A stretch of DNA of 5,078 bases from Alphaproteobacteria bacterium (GCA_024279075.1 JAJRRX010000229.1:1-5078), one strand, 5' to 3'; positions 1-5,078 are shown, numbered from the stretch's first letter. The notes: generated from the letters alone by a model not told the origin. Translations and numbers: made by a program.

Positions 1-41
1 CCACGTCGGAGCGCCGCGAGGGTCGAGCAAAGCGAGACTAC

Positions 42-95
42 CTTTTCTAGGTCATTTGGCTTTTCTAGGTCATTTGGCTTTTCTAGGTCATTTGG
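42..95. repeat. Three perfect tandem copies of an 18-base unit
   Basis: The unit CTTTTCTAGGTCATTTGG (plus strand) occurs at 42-59, 60-77 and 78-95 with no mismatch. The array begins 5 bases beyond the stop codon of the membrane-protein gene. There are no spacers, so it is not a CRISPR array. Because 18 is a multiple of 3, the array stays open in one plus-strand frame (repeating FSRSFG) and one minus-strand frame (repeating PNDLEK). It could be a minisatellite-like intergenic repeat, a protein-binding array, or the coding tail of a convergent gene. Confidence 0.95.
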
Positions 96-100
96 GCCAG

Positions 101-847
101 TTAAGCGACTTTTCCATCATCCCGCATAACCGCAGCTTTACTGCGCAACACAGCCATGATCTGGGCGCGCGCGTTTGAGTCAGAATAATGGAAAGGGATT
201 TCCAGATACCAAACACCGGCCTTGCGTAAAATCTCGATGACAACGGTCCGCGTGATGTTTTCTCGCCGCTTCAAAGGCACCTCGCCCATATGATCTATCG
301 CCATCACCAAGCGGCCAAAACGGTCAACCACAGCGAATTTCAAGGTGATGCCTGCCATGGATAACCGCGTGGCTTGGCTCCGTGCGCGGTGCTCATCCAG
401 ATCAACCAGTTTTTCCAAGCTTGCATTCAGCAACACCCGGAAACCGCCATTAATATCCTTAACCACATCTTCGATCAGCCCTAGAACGCCCACATCATTG
501 CCGGTTAAAACAGGCGCCGTATGAAATTCTGAGTTCTTGATCGCCCCAAGTTCATGCGCGTGAGGCAACAGCTTTGACACTTCGTAATTTTCTTCACGCT
601 CTACGAGTTCTTCTAGTCGGCGGGCAAAATCGTCTTCCTTGGGGGCCGCACCACGATCACCAAATTGCACCGGTGCCACCACGCCTTGTTGATAACTGTG
701 AAAAGCCGAATTTCCGCGCAGCCGCCAGTAGCCTTTCACCAAGAAAAACCCTGCAAAAATGAGCAACACCGCCGCCGTAGCAAAAGCAAAAATCTGCGGC
801 ACACTTCCGAACATACCGGTAATGCTATTTGTGATACTGTCGTCCAA
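101..847 (-). CDS. Membrane-anchored protein with a cytoplasmic DUF2726-like domain
   Basis: This protein has 248 residues from the TTG start; a GTG six bases earlier would give 250 but sits too close to the GGAGG. Numbering from TTG: head MDDSITNSITGMFGSV, membrane span about 18-38 (IFAFATAAVLLIFAGFFLV), then basic KGYWRLRGN, which predicts a cytoplasmic C-terminus. SYQQGVVAP (51-59) matches SYQHVVIAP of the upstream 82-residue protein. An acidic helix follows (about 70-92, DDFARRLEELVEREENYE). The C-terminal domain (about 114-220) resembles DUF2726, a family with a restriction-endonuclease-like fold, in its order of elements: FRVLLNASLEKLVD, KFAVVDRFGRLVMAID, and VVIEILRKAGVWYLEIP. By memory of the family, the usual D-F before the strand is K-F here and the E-x-D of the following strand is degraded (A-I-D), so nuclease activity is doubtful. 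The DUF2726 call is a pattern judgement at about even odds. The function is unknown. It is the last gene of the unit; no intrinsic terminator follows, only the tandem repeats at 42-95. Confidence 0.75.
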   Translation of the reverse strand: MDDSITNSITGMFGSVPQIFAFATAAVLLIFAGFFLVKGYWRLRGNSAFHSYQQGVVAPVQFGDRGAAPKEDDFARRLEELVEREENYEVSKLLPHAHELGAIKNSEFHTAPVLTGNDVGVLGLIEDVVKDINGGFRVLLNASLEKLVDLDEHRARSQATRLSMAGITLKFAVVDRFGRLVMAIDHMGEVPLKRRENITRTVVIEILRKAGVWYLEIPFHYSDSNARAQIMAVLRSKAAVMRDDGKVA

Positions 848-854
848 AATCACC

Positions 855-859
855 CCTCC
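855..859 (-). promoter_or_regulatory. Ribosome binding site favouring a TTG start at 845-847
   Basis: A GGAGG on the minus strand is only one base from the GTG at 851-853 but 7 bases from the in-frame TTG at 845-847. The spacing favours TTG. Starting there also gives an N-terminus (MDDSI) that lines up with the MDYTT of the paralogous upstream gene. Confidence 0.6.
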
Positions 860-868
860 GATATCAGA

Positions 869-1117
869 TTATTTGGCTTCAGGTGAGAAATGCGGCATCA
901 TTGCATCCATCGGATCCGCAGCCTCATCATCAACATAGGGTGCGATCACCACATGCTGATAAGATTTAGAGCTTGCGTCTTTTCTTGAATTCGAGAATTT
1001 CATTCGCGCAATATGCGTGCCGATAATGCCGCACACGCCAATGCCCGCGATAATATAAACACCGGTATTGCCGCTAAACAAAGCTTCCAAACGAGAGAAA
1101 ATTGTCGTGTAATCCAT
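869..1117 (-). CDS. Small single-span membrane protein of unknown function, paralogous to the next gene's N-terminus
   Basis: I do not recognise this 82-residue protein. It has a short N-terminal head (MDYTTIFSRLEALFSGN), one membrane span at about 19-37 (GVYIIAGIGVCGIIGTHIA), and a basic stretch right after it (ARMKFSNSRK). By the positive-inside rule this puts the N-terminus in the periplasm and the tail in the cytoplasm. The tail carries SYQHVVIAP (52-60), then an acidic segment YVDDEAADPMDAMM. The same layout and motif recur in the downstream gene. The ATG at 1115-1117 is supported by GAGGTG 5 bases upstream. The TAA stop is 21 bases before the TTG start of the next gene, so the two form an operon, probably driven by the promoter at 1226-1254. 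A membrane partner or regulator of the downstream protein is possible, but that is inference. Confidence 0.75.
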   Translation of the reverse strand: MDYTTIFSRLEALFSGNTGVYIIAGIGVCGIIGTHIARMKFSNSRKDASSKSYQHVVIAPYVDDEAADPMDAMMPHFSPEAK

Positions 1118-1225
1118 ATCTACACCTCACTTACTTGTTAAAACGCTCCAAAGAAGTAACTCACAAAACAACTCTTGGTTCAGTTTAGACCAAATAGGTG
1201 TTAATTCAAAGTAAATTTTATTGGT

Positions 1226-1254
1226 ATTATTAACAAAATAGAGACCGCTGTCAT
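1226..1254 (-). promoter_or_regulatory. Candidate sigma70-type promoter for the two-gene membrane-protein unit
   Basis: On the minus strand ATGACA (1249-1254, 5 of 6 matches to TTGACA) and AATAAT (1226-1231, 5 of 6 to TATAAT) are 17 bases apart. The predicted transcript would start near 1219, about 100 bases before the 82-residue gene. The degP terminator just upstream makes an independent promoter here likely. Weaker alternatives exist at 1237-1265 (TTGTCT-17-TCTATT) and 1182-1209 (TTGAAT-16-TAAACT). Confidence 0.55.
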
Positions 1255-1284
1255 TCATAAGACAAGCGCAACAACATTCCTAGG

Positions 1285-1296
1285 TTGAATATTCAA
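1285..1296. promoter_or_regulatory. Perfect 12-base palindrome TTGAATATTCAA
   Basis: A perfect inverted repeat in the AT-rich region, about 31 bases upstream of the -35 element of the best promoter for the two downstream genes. That position suits an upstream activator site. It differs from the 14-base FNR/Crp-type TTGAT-N4-ATCAA box, so no regulator is assigned. In AT-rich DNA such a palindrome may be chance. Confidence 0.3.
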
Positions 1297-1343
1297 TAAA
1301 TTCCACAACATGCATATTTTCTTTAAACAAAAATAATTTTGCG

Positions 1344-1375
1344 AAAAAAGAGGCCTCCGGAAAACCGAAGGCCTC
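1344..1375 (-). terminator. Rho-independent terminator after degP
   Basis: In minus-strand orientation the stem GAGGCCU/AGGCCUC (7 bp), one internal mismatch, then CGG/CCG (3 bp) is closed by a UUUU loop and followed by six U residues (A-run 1344-1349 on the plus strand). It begins about 18 bases after the degP TAG. It marks the end of the degP transcript and separates it from the two downstream genes. Confidence 0.92.
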
Positions 1376-1393
1376 AATTTAATGTGCAAAGGC

Positions 1394-2863
1394 CTATTCC
1401 GCCAATGTCAGCGCTACAAAACGGCCCGAGCCACCCGAGCGCACCAACAGCAGAATCGAGCGCCTTCCAGCATCCCGCGCCGCTTCAATCCGGTCGACCA
1501 CATCTTTTGGAACGTGCACAGGGTTTTGCGAAACTTCAACGATCACATCGCCTGGCCGCAAGCCCTTTTCAGCCGCTTGAGAGCTTTCCTCAACCTCCAG
1601 AACAACCACACCATCGGTATCTGAGTTGATCATAAAGCGCTCACGATATTCTGTTGTCATTTGCCCCAAGAGCAGCCCTTGGATCGAAAATTGCGGTGCT
1701 TCCGCTGGCTCCAAGGTCGAGCCGCCTTCAGCCGAGGCCAGCACGGCCTCTTCCAAACGGCCAAGCGTAACCAGCAAGGTTTCTGTGCCACCATCGCGGA
1801 ACACAACCACGCGCACGCTAGCCCCAACAGGTGCTTTGGCCACCAGCCGCACCAGCTCTCGGGTGCTATCCACTTCTTCGCCATCAAAGCGCAAGATCAC
1901 ATCCCCCGCTTCAATGCCACCATCAGCGGCAGGGCCGTCAGGCACATCTGTCACCAGCGCACCGGCCACTTGCTCAAGGCCAATGGCATCAGCGATATCC
2001 TGGGTTACGGTCTGAATGCGCACCCCAAGCCAGCCACGGCGAGTTTCGCCATATTGCTCCAGTTGGTCCGTTACGCCCGACACCACGTTAGACGCCATCG
2101 AAAAGCCAATACCGATAGAGCCACCGCTGGGCGATAGAATGGCGGTATTCACCCCCACAACTTCACCCTTCATATTAAACAGCGGCCCACCAGAGTTACC
2201 CCGGTTGATCGCGGCATCGGTCTGGATGAAATCATCGTAAGAGCCGGAAAGCTCGCGTCCACGGGCGGAAACGATGCCGGCAGACACCGAAAAGCCTTGC
2301 CCAAGCGGGTTACCAATGGCCAACACCCAATCGCCAACGCGCATGTCGTCAGAATTGCCAAAATTAACAAAAGGCAATGGGGCGTCCGCTTCAATTTTGA
2401 GCAGTGCAATATCGGTGCGCTCGTCGGTGCCGATGATCACAGCGGGGAGCTTTTCCCCGTTGCGCAGCTCGATCTCGATCTCGTCAGCATCCACAATCAC
2501 GTGATTATTGGTTACGACATAGCCATCTGCCGAAATGATGAAGCCGGAGCCAAGGGCGGTGCCACGGCGCTCTGGCGCGGGGCGGTCGTCGTTATTGCGG
2601 TCTGTGAACTCTTTAAACAGGTCATCAAACGGCGATCCTTGCGGCACATCCAGCTGATCACCGGGGCGGTTGATAATGGTCGAGGTGGTGATATTCACCA
2701 CCGCGGGGCTAACTTCAGCCGCAAGATCTGCAAAGCTGTTAGGCATGTTTTGCGCGCGCAGGTCTTGCACAGCGGCCAACATCATGGCCATGCTGGCGAG
2801 CATCATCAGCAATATGCGGTTGGCGCTGGCCACCGGTATTGCGCGGGTTTTAACTAGGTTCAA
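1394..2863 (-). CDS. degP: DegP/HtrA-family (Do) periplasmic serine endoprotease
   Basis: This is a periplasmic protease and chaperone that degrades or holds misfolded envelope proteins. The product is 489 residues, normal for the family. The N-terminus is a signal peptide: basic KTR, a hydrophobic stretch (about 17-32), and a likely signal peptidase I cut after LRA at about residue 37. The trypsin-like domain (about 45-270) has the full triad: His121 in TNNHVI, Asp151 in RTDIALLK, Ser224 in GNSGGPLFN. A variable acidic and Pro-rich loop (about 70-100) resembles the LA loop. PDZ1 begins near RRGWLGVRIQ (275-284) and runs to about 368; PDZ2 covers about 393-485. There are no internal breaks. 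Translation starts at TTG, supported by GGAGG 8 bases upstream and a stop codon just before it. It follows hflKC after about 250 non-coding bases containing a terminator, so it probably has its own promoter. It could equally be labelled Do or MucD; orthology within the DegP/DegQ/MucD group cannot be settled from sequence alone. Confidence 0.94.
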   Translation of the reverse strand: MNLVKTRAIPVASANRILLMMLASMAMMLAAVQDLRAQNMPNSFADLAAEVSPAVVNITTSTIINRPGDQLDVPQGSPFDDLFKEFTDRNNDDRPAPERRGTALGSGFIISADGYVVTNNHVIVDADEIEIELRNGEKLPAVIIGTDERTDIALLKIEADAPLPFVNFGNSDDMRVGDWVLAIGNPLGQGFSVSAGIVSARGRELSGSYDDFIQTDAAINRGNSGGPLFNMKGEVVGVNTAILSPSGGSIGIGFSMASNVVSGVTDQLEQYGETRRGWLGVRIQTVTQDIADAIGLEQVAGALVTDVPDGPAADGGIEAGDVILRFDGEEVDSTRELVRLVAKAPVGASVRVVVFRDGGTETLLVTLGRLEEAVLASAEGGSTLEPAEAPQFSIQGLLLGQMTTEYRERFMINSDTDGVVVLEVEESSQAAEKGLRPGDVIVEVSQNPVHVPKDVVDRIEAARDAGRRSILLLVRSGGSGRFVALTLAE

Positions 2864-2871
2864 TGCTCATT

Positions 2872-2876
2872 CCTCC
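2872..2876 (-). promoter_or_regulatory. Ribosome binding site that fixes a TTG start for degP
   Basis: A perfect GGAGG on the minus strand lies 8 bases before the in-frame TTG at 2861-2863. A nearer ATG (2868-2870) is only one base from the GGAGG, is out of the degP frame, and opens a six-codon frame ending in TAA inside the degP start. The in-frame codon two before the TTG is TGA, so translation cannot start further upstream. Confidence 0.7.
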
Positions 2877-2893
2877 AAATGATTAAACGGCTT

Positions 2894-2958
2894 AGGGCAA
2901 ATCGCCCTTGTGCCTTTATAAATGCAAATATATGCGGCCAGCTTCAAGGCAGCTGGCC
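2894..2958 (-). promoter_or_regulatory. Structured degP leader with two hairpins
   Basis: Two inverted repeats lie between the candidate degP promoter and the ribosome binding site. The first has perfect 8-bp arms, GGCCAGCT (2936-2943) and AGCTGGCC (2951-2958), with a 7-base loop. The second has 5-bp arms, AGGGC (2894-2898) and GCCCT (2904-2908), with a 5-base loop. Neither is followed by a U-run on either strand, so they do not look like intrinsic terminators. They could stabilise the mRNA or control translation. The GGAGG itself is not obviously base-paired by either hairpin. Confidence 0.4.
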
Positions 2959-2967
2959 CTAAAAATA

Positions 2968-2985
2968 GTTCAACACCATGTGAAC
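2968..2985. promoter_or_regulatory. Inverted repeat GTTCA-N8-TGAAC, possible operator
   Basis: The 5-base arms GTTCA (2968-2972) and TGAAC (2981-2985) are perfect inverted repeats around an 8-base centre. If the predicted degP promoter is right, transcription would begin near 2986 and the repeat would cover the first transcribed bases, a usual place for repressor binding. Such a short repeat can also occur by chance, and no known regulator is assigned. Confidence 0.25.
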
Positions 2986-2992
2986 TCGGCTG

Positions 2993-3022
2993 ATTATCGC
3001 CGCACTCGCACAATTAAAGCAA
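2993..3022 (-). promoter_or_regulatory. Candidate sigma70-type promoter for degP
   Basis: On the minus strand TTGCTT (3017-3022) and GATAAT (2993-2998) are separated by 18 bases. The -10 matches 5 of 6 consensus bases; the -35 matches only TTG. It lies just downstream of the hflC terminator, where a separate degP promoter would be expected, and would give a leader of about 120 bases. This is a pattern match only. Confidence 0.4.
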
Positions 3023-3044
3023 CCCCTAGCGGATTGATAACCAC

Positions 3045-3073
3045 AAAAAAAGGGCCAGTGCATGCACCAGCCC
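3045..3073 (-). terminator. Rho-independent terminator after hflC
   Basis: On the minus strand the transcript reads a 9-bp stem, GGGCUGGUG pairing with CACUGGCCC (two internal G-U wobbles), closed by a CAUG loop and followed at once by seven U residues (A-run at 3045-3051 on the plus strand). It starts about 43 bases after the hflC stop. It should end the hflKC transcript, or attenuate it if some readthrough feeds degP. Confidence 0.85.
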
Positions 3074-3116
3074 CTTTATGCGCAATGACCCTAGGCCAAG
3101 GCATATGTTGCGCGCG

Positions 3117-4001
3117 TTATTGGCTGCTATTTGCGCCCATTGGGTCCGTAAAGTAGTTGAAGAACGGACTGTTAGGGGAAAGCACCATGCTTGAGTTACT
3201 GCCCTGCAAAGCCTGCTCATACGCACTTAACGAGCGATAAAAGTTAAAGAACTCAGAGTCGCGGCCATAGGCTTCCGCATACACACGGTTGCTTTCGGCA
3301 TCGGCTTCACCACGGATGATATCCGCATCTCGCTGGGCTTTGGACACCAGTTCAAGCGATTGCCGGTCAGCCTCGGCCCGCACCCTTTGCGCGGCCTCTT
3401 CACCACGCGCGCGCTGGTCGGCAGCTTCACGCTGGCGTTCGGCTTGCATCCGGTTAAAGGTCGAGTTCAGGTTGGCCTCTGGCAGGTCGGCGCGCTTGAT
3501 GCGCACGTCAATCACCTCTAGGCCGAGGTTGCGCGATTGGGCAATCGCGCCATCTCTGATTTTGGCCATCAGCGCTCCACGGTCTGCTGAAAGGATAGCA
3601 CCGCTATCCACTTCACCCAAAACCGCCCGCAACTGCGCATTTATAATAGAGACCAGTCGGCCTTCGGCTTTTGCCGTGCCACCGGTACCAACAGCTTGGC
3701 GAAACTTGCGCAGGTCCGAAATTCGGTAGCGCGCAAACGCGTCAACCACCAAGCGGCGGTCATCCGCTGGAGTAACCTCAAGCGGTTGCGTATCAAGGCT
3801 CAGTATCCGGCCATCATAGAGCACAACCTCTTGAATGAACGGGATTTTCCAGTGCAGCCCTGGCTCTTCAATCACGGCGACTACCTCACCAAACTTCAGC
3901 ACCAATGCCTTTTTACGCGCATCGACCACAAAGGCAGAGGAGAGCACAAGGAACACACCGACGATAGCAACAACCGTTGCAATTACAGGAAGCTTTTTCA
4001 T
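3117..4001 (-). CDS. hflC: FtsH protease modulator subunit HflC (SPFH/band-7)
   Basis: HflC is the second subunit of the HflKC membrane complex, which assembles with FtsH and modulates turnover of membrane proteins. The product is 294 residues, the usual family length. It has an N-terminal membrane span (about 5-25) after MKK, then the SPFH core (about 25-185) beginning ARKKALVLKFGEVV, with GLHWKIPFIQEVVLYDGR (48-65). The conserved RADLPEANLNSTFNRMQAER (170-189) leads into a long charged coiled coil (about 185-240). The C-terminal part carries the family signature YAEAYGRDSEFFNFYRSL (241-258) and MVLSPNSPFFNYF. The ATG start (3999-4001) is set by a GGAGG at 4011-4015, nine bases upstream inside the end of hflK. 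The start overlaps the hflK stop as ATGA, so the two subunits are probably translated in a coupled way. A terminator follows about 43 bases after the TAA stop. Nothing is broken or unusual. Confidence 0.96.
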   Translation of the reverse strand: MKKLPVIATVVAIVGVFLVLSSAFVVDARKKALVLKFGEVVAVIEEPGLHWKIPFIQEVVLYDGRILSLDTQPLEVTPADDRRLVVDAFARYRISDLRKFRQAVGTGGTAKAEGRLVSIINAQLRAVLGEVDSGAILSADRGALMAKIRDGAIAQSRNLGLEVIDVRIKRADLPEANLNSTFNRMQAERQREAADQRARGEEAAQRVRAEADRQSLELVSKAQRDADIIRGEADAESNRVYAEAYGRDSEFFNFYRSLSAYEQALQGSNSSMVLSPNSPFFNYFTDPMGANSSQ

Positions 4002-5078
4002 TGGTTTGACCCTCCGCTTGTTAACTGATTAAGCGGCAAGTATGGCACCACGCCCTGCCCGCCTGAGGCGTCATCAATGATCACTTTATCAATCTCACCC
4101 AGCACCCGCTCCATAGTTTCAAGGTAGAGCCGCTGGCGCGTAACTTCCGGCGCTTTGGCGTATTCGTCATAGACCGCAATAAAGCGGCTGGCTTCACCCT
4201 GCGCGATGTTCACCACCTGCGCGCGGTAGCCTTCGGCCTCTTGCAAGAGCTGTGCGGATTGACCACGCGCTTGCGCCAGCACCGTGTTGGAATAAGCATC
4301 GGCCCGCTTGACCGAGGTATCACGGTCCTGCTCGGCGGCCTGCACATCACGGAAATAGTCGATCACCTGTGCCGGTGGGTCGGCCTTGTCAAAGTTGAGG
4401 CGCACGATGTTGATGCCACTGTCATAGCTGTTAAGCGTGGTTTGGATCAGCTCCTCCACCTCTTGGCTAATGATCCCGCGGTCACGGTTCAAAATTGGCG
4501 CAAGGTCGGAGCGGCCCACCACTTCGCGCATGGCAGATTCAGACACGGCGCGAATGGTTTCTTGGGGGTTTTCAAGCTTGAACAGGTAGTTTTTCGGGTC
4601 ATCAATGTTCCAAACCAGCTGGAAATCAATGTCGACGATGTTTTCGTCGCCCGTCAGCATCAGCCCTTCAGAGCCACGGCCCGCGCCGCCAACACCGATG
4701 TTTTCGGTGCGCTCCGAGGTCACGTCCAGCACCACGGCCTCAACCAGTGGCCAAGGGGCAAAGTTAAGCCCGGGATTGCCGATTTTAGAGAACTTCCCCA
4801 GAAAAAGCTCAACCGACTGCTCTTCCGGCTTCACAGTGTAAAACGAGTTATAGCCCCACAAGCCCACAACCGCCAAAGCAATCAGGGCAAAACCACCCTT
4901 GCCTATGCCGCCGCCATCAGCGCCATTGCCGCCGCCACCGCCGCCCATAATGCCTTTCAGCTTTTCTTGGCCTTTGCGCATCAGCTCGTCAATATCAGGC
5001 ACAGGCTGCGGGCCACGGTTGGGGGGGCGCTGGCCCTTGTTTCGGTCATCTTCACCGCGGTTACCACCGCCGCCGCCC
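3998..5078 (-). CDS. hflK: FtsH protease modulator subunit HflK (SPFH/band-7), 5' end outside the window
   Basis: HflK partners HflC in an inner-membrane SPFH complex that surrounds the AAA+ protease FtsH and limits its access to substrates. The visible part is 359 residues and ends in TGA. The frame stays open to the window edge with a glycine- and arginine-rich head (GGGGGNRGEDDRNKGQRPP), which is typical of alphaproteobacterial HflK. The in-frame GTG at 5000-5002 is therefore probably not the start, and the true start lies beyond 5078. Counting from that GTG codon: a second Gly tract at about 20-36, one membrane span at about 37-54 (FALIALAVVGLWGYNSF), then the SPFH domain with the conserved MLTGDENIVDIDFQLVW (115-131) and PPAQVIDYFRDVQAAEQD (209-226), an Ala/Gln/Glu-rich helix (about 215-275), and the family tail VPYLPLNQL. 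The stop overlaps the hflC start by 4 bases, implying translational coupling. The identification is secure; only the N-terminus is missing. Confidence 0.96.
   Translation of the reverse strand, partial: GGGGGNRGEDDRNKGQRPPNRGPQPVPDIDELMRKGQEKLKGIMGGGGGGNGADGGGIGKGGFALIALAVVGLWGYNSFYTVKPEEQSVELFLGKFSKIGNPGLNFAPWPLVEAVVLDVTSERTENIGVGGAGRGSEGLMLTGDENIVDIDFQLVWNIDDPKNYLFKLENPQETIRAVSESAMREVVGRSDLAPILNRDRGIISQEVEELIQTTLNSYDSGINIVRLNFDKADPPAQVIDYFRDVQAAEQDRDTSVKRADAYSNTVLAQARGQSAQLLQEAEGYRAQVVNIAQGEASRFIAVYDEYAKAPEVTRQRLYLETMERVLGEIDKVIIDDASGGQGVVPYLPLNQLTSGGSNQ

Larger units (their letters stand above)
1118..1343. other. AT-rich non-coding regulatory region
   Basis: This 226-base stretch between the degP terminator and the 82-residue gene is visibly richer in A and T than the flanking genes and has no credible coding frame. 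It holds the promoter and palindrome listed separately. It also holds a degenerate CtrA-like pattern on the minus strand (TTTA-N7-TTAAC, plus-strand 1200-1215; the full consensus is TTAA-N7-TTAAC) and, at its gene-proximal end, the ribosome binding site GAGGTG (1123-1128), 5 bases before the ATG. Confidence 0.6.

Noticed and set aside
42..95. Tandem repeats considered as a CRISPR array
   Set aside because: The 18-base copies are directly adjacent with no unique spacers and no cas genes are nearby.
1285..1296. TTGAATATTCAA considered as an FNR/FnrL site
   Set aside because: The FNR box is TTGAT-N4-ATCAA over 14 bases; this palindrome is 12 bases with different internal sequence and spacing.
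1626..2857. Several plus-strand open frames of 74-186 codons opposite degP (for example 1661-2137 and 2297-2857)
   Set aside because: They lie wholly antisense to a protease gene with full conserved motifs, have no clear ribosome binding sites, and give compositions typical of shadow frames.
2927..2949. CTTGAA in the degP leader considered as a heat-shock (RpoH) -35 element
   Set aside because: No matching -10 element lies at the expected distance, and the CTTGAA falls in the loop and arm of the hairpin at 2936-2958.
2936..2958. Hairpin with perfect 8-bp arms considered as a terminator
   Set aside because: No T-run follows it on either strand; the five-A stretch on the plus strand would be a U-run upstream, not downstream, of the minus-strand hairpin.
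2908..3156. Plus-strand 82-codon open frame across the hflC-degP gap
   Set aside because: It runs through the hflC terminator hairpin and into the hflC coding end, has no Shine-Dalgarno before its ATG, and shows no recognisable domain.
3289..4032. Plus-strand open frames opposite hflC
   Set aside because: They are antisense to a well-conserved SPFH gene and Ser/Arg-rich as expected from the reverse complement of Ala/Glu/Arg codons.
5000..5002. GTG considered as the hflK start codon
   Set aside because: The frame continues upstream with the Gly/Arg-rich head typical of HflK and no stop codon before the window edge.

Overview
The window looks like chromosomal DNA from an alphaproteobacterium, most likely Rhodobacterales (Roseobacter group). 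This is an inference from the style of the HflK, HflC and Do-protease sequences, such as the glycine-rich HflK head and the Ala/Arg/Glu-rich HflC coiled coil. No database search was possible. All supported genes are on the minus strand, so transcription runs from high to low coordinates.

Region 5078-3117 holds hflK (its 5' end lies outside the window) and hflC. They overlap by 4 bases (ATGA) and encode the two SPFH/band-7 subunits of the HflKC complex, which surrounds and modulates the membrane protease FtsH. A clear intrinsic terminator (3045-3073) follows hflC. Region 3044-2864 is a degP leader with a candidate promoter, a GTTCA-N8-TGAAC inverted repeat and two hairpins. Region 2863-1394 is a complete DegP/HtrA-family (Do) periplasmic serine protease with a signal peptide, an intact His-Asp-Ser triad and two PDZ domains. 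It starts at TTG and ends just before a second strong terminator (1344-1375). The first three genes form an envelope protein quality-control cluster: HflKC tunes FtsH in the inner membrane and DegP handles misfolded periplasmic proteins.

Region 1343-1118 is AT-rich and non-coding. It carries a good sigma70-type promoter (10 of 12 consensus bases, 17-base spacer), a perfect 12-base palindrome upstream and a degenerate CtrA-like site. It drives a separate two-gene unit: an 82-residue membrane protein (1117-869) and a ~248-residue membrane protein (847-101). I recognise neither as a named gene. Their N-termini align almost without gaps (short MD- head, FGS/FSG, one membrane span, then SYQ..V.AP), so they look like an ancient duplication. 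The larger one adds a cytoplasmic C-terminal domain resembling DUF2726 but with altered putative active-site positions.

Immediately after the larger gene, three perfect tandem copies of an 18-base unit occupy 42-95. The first ~41 bases of the window are GC-rich and not assigned. The most unusual content is the paralogous membrane-protein pair and the tandem repeat beside it. The rest is ordinary housekeeping.
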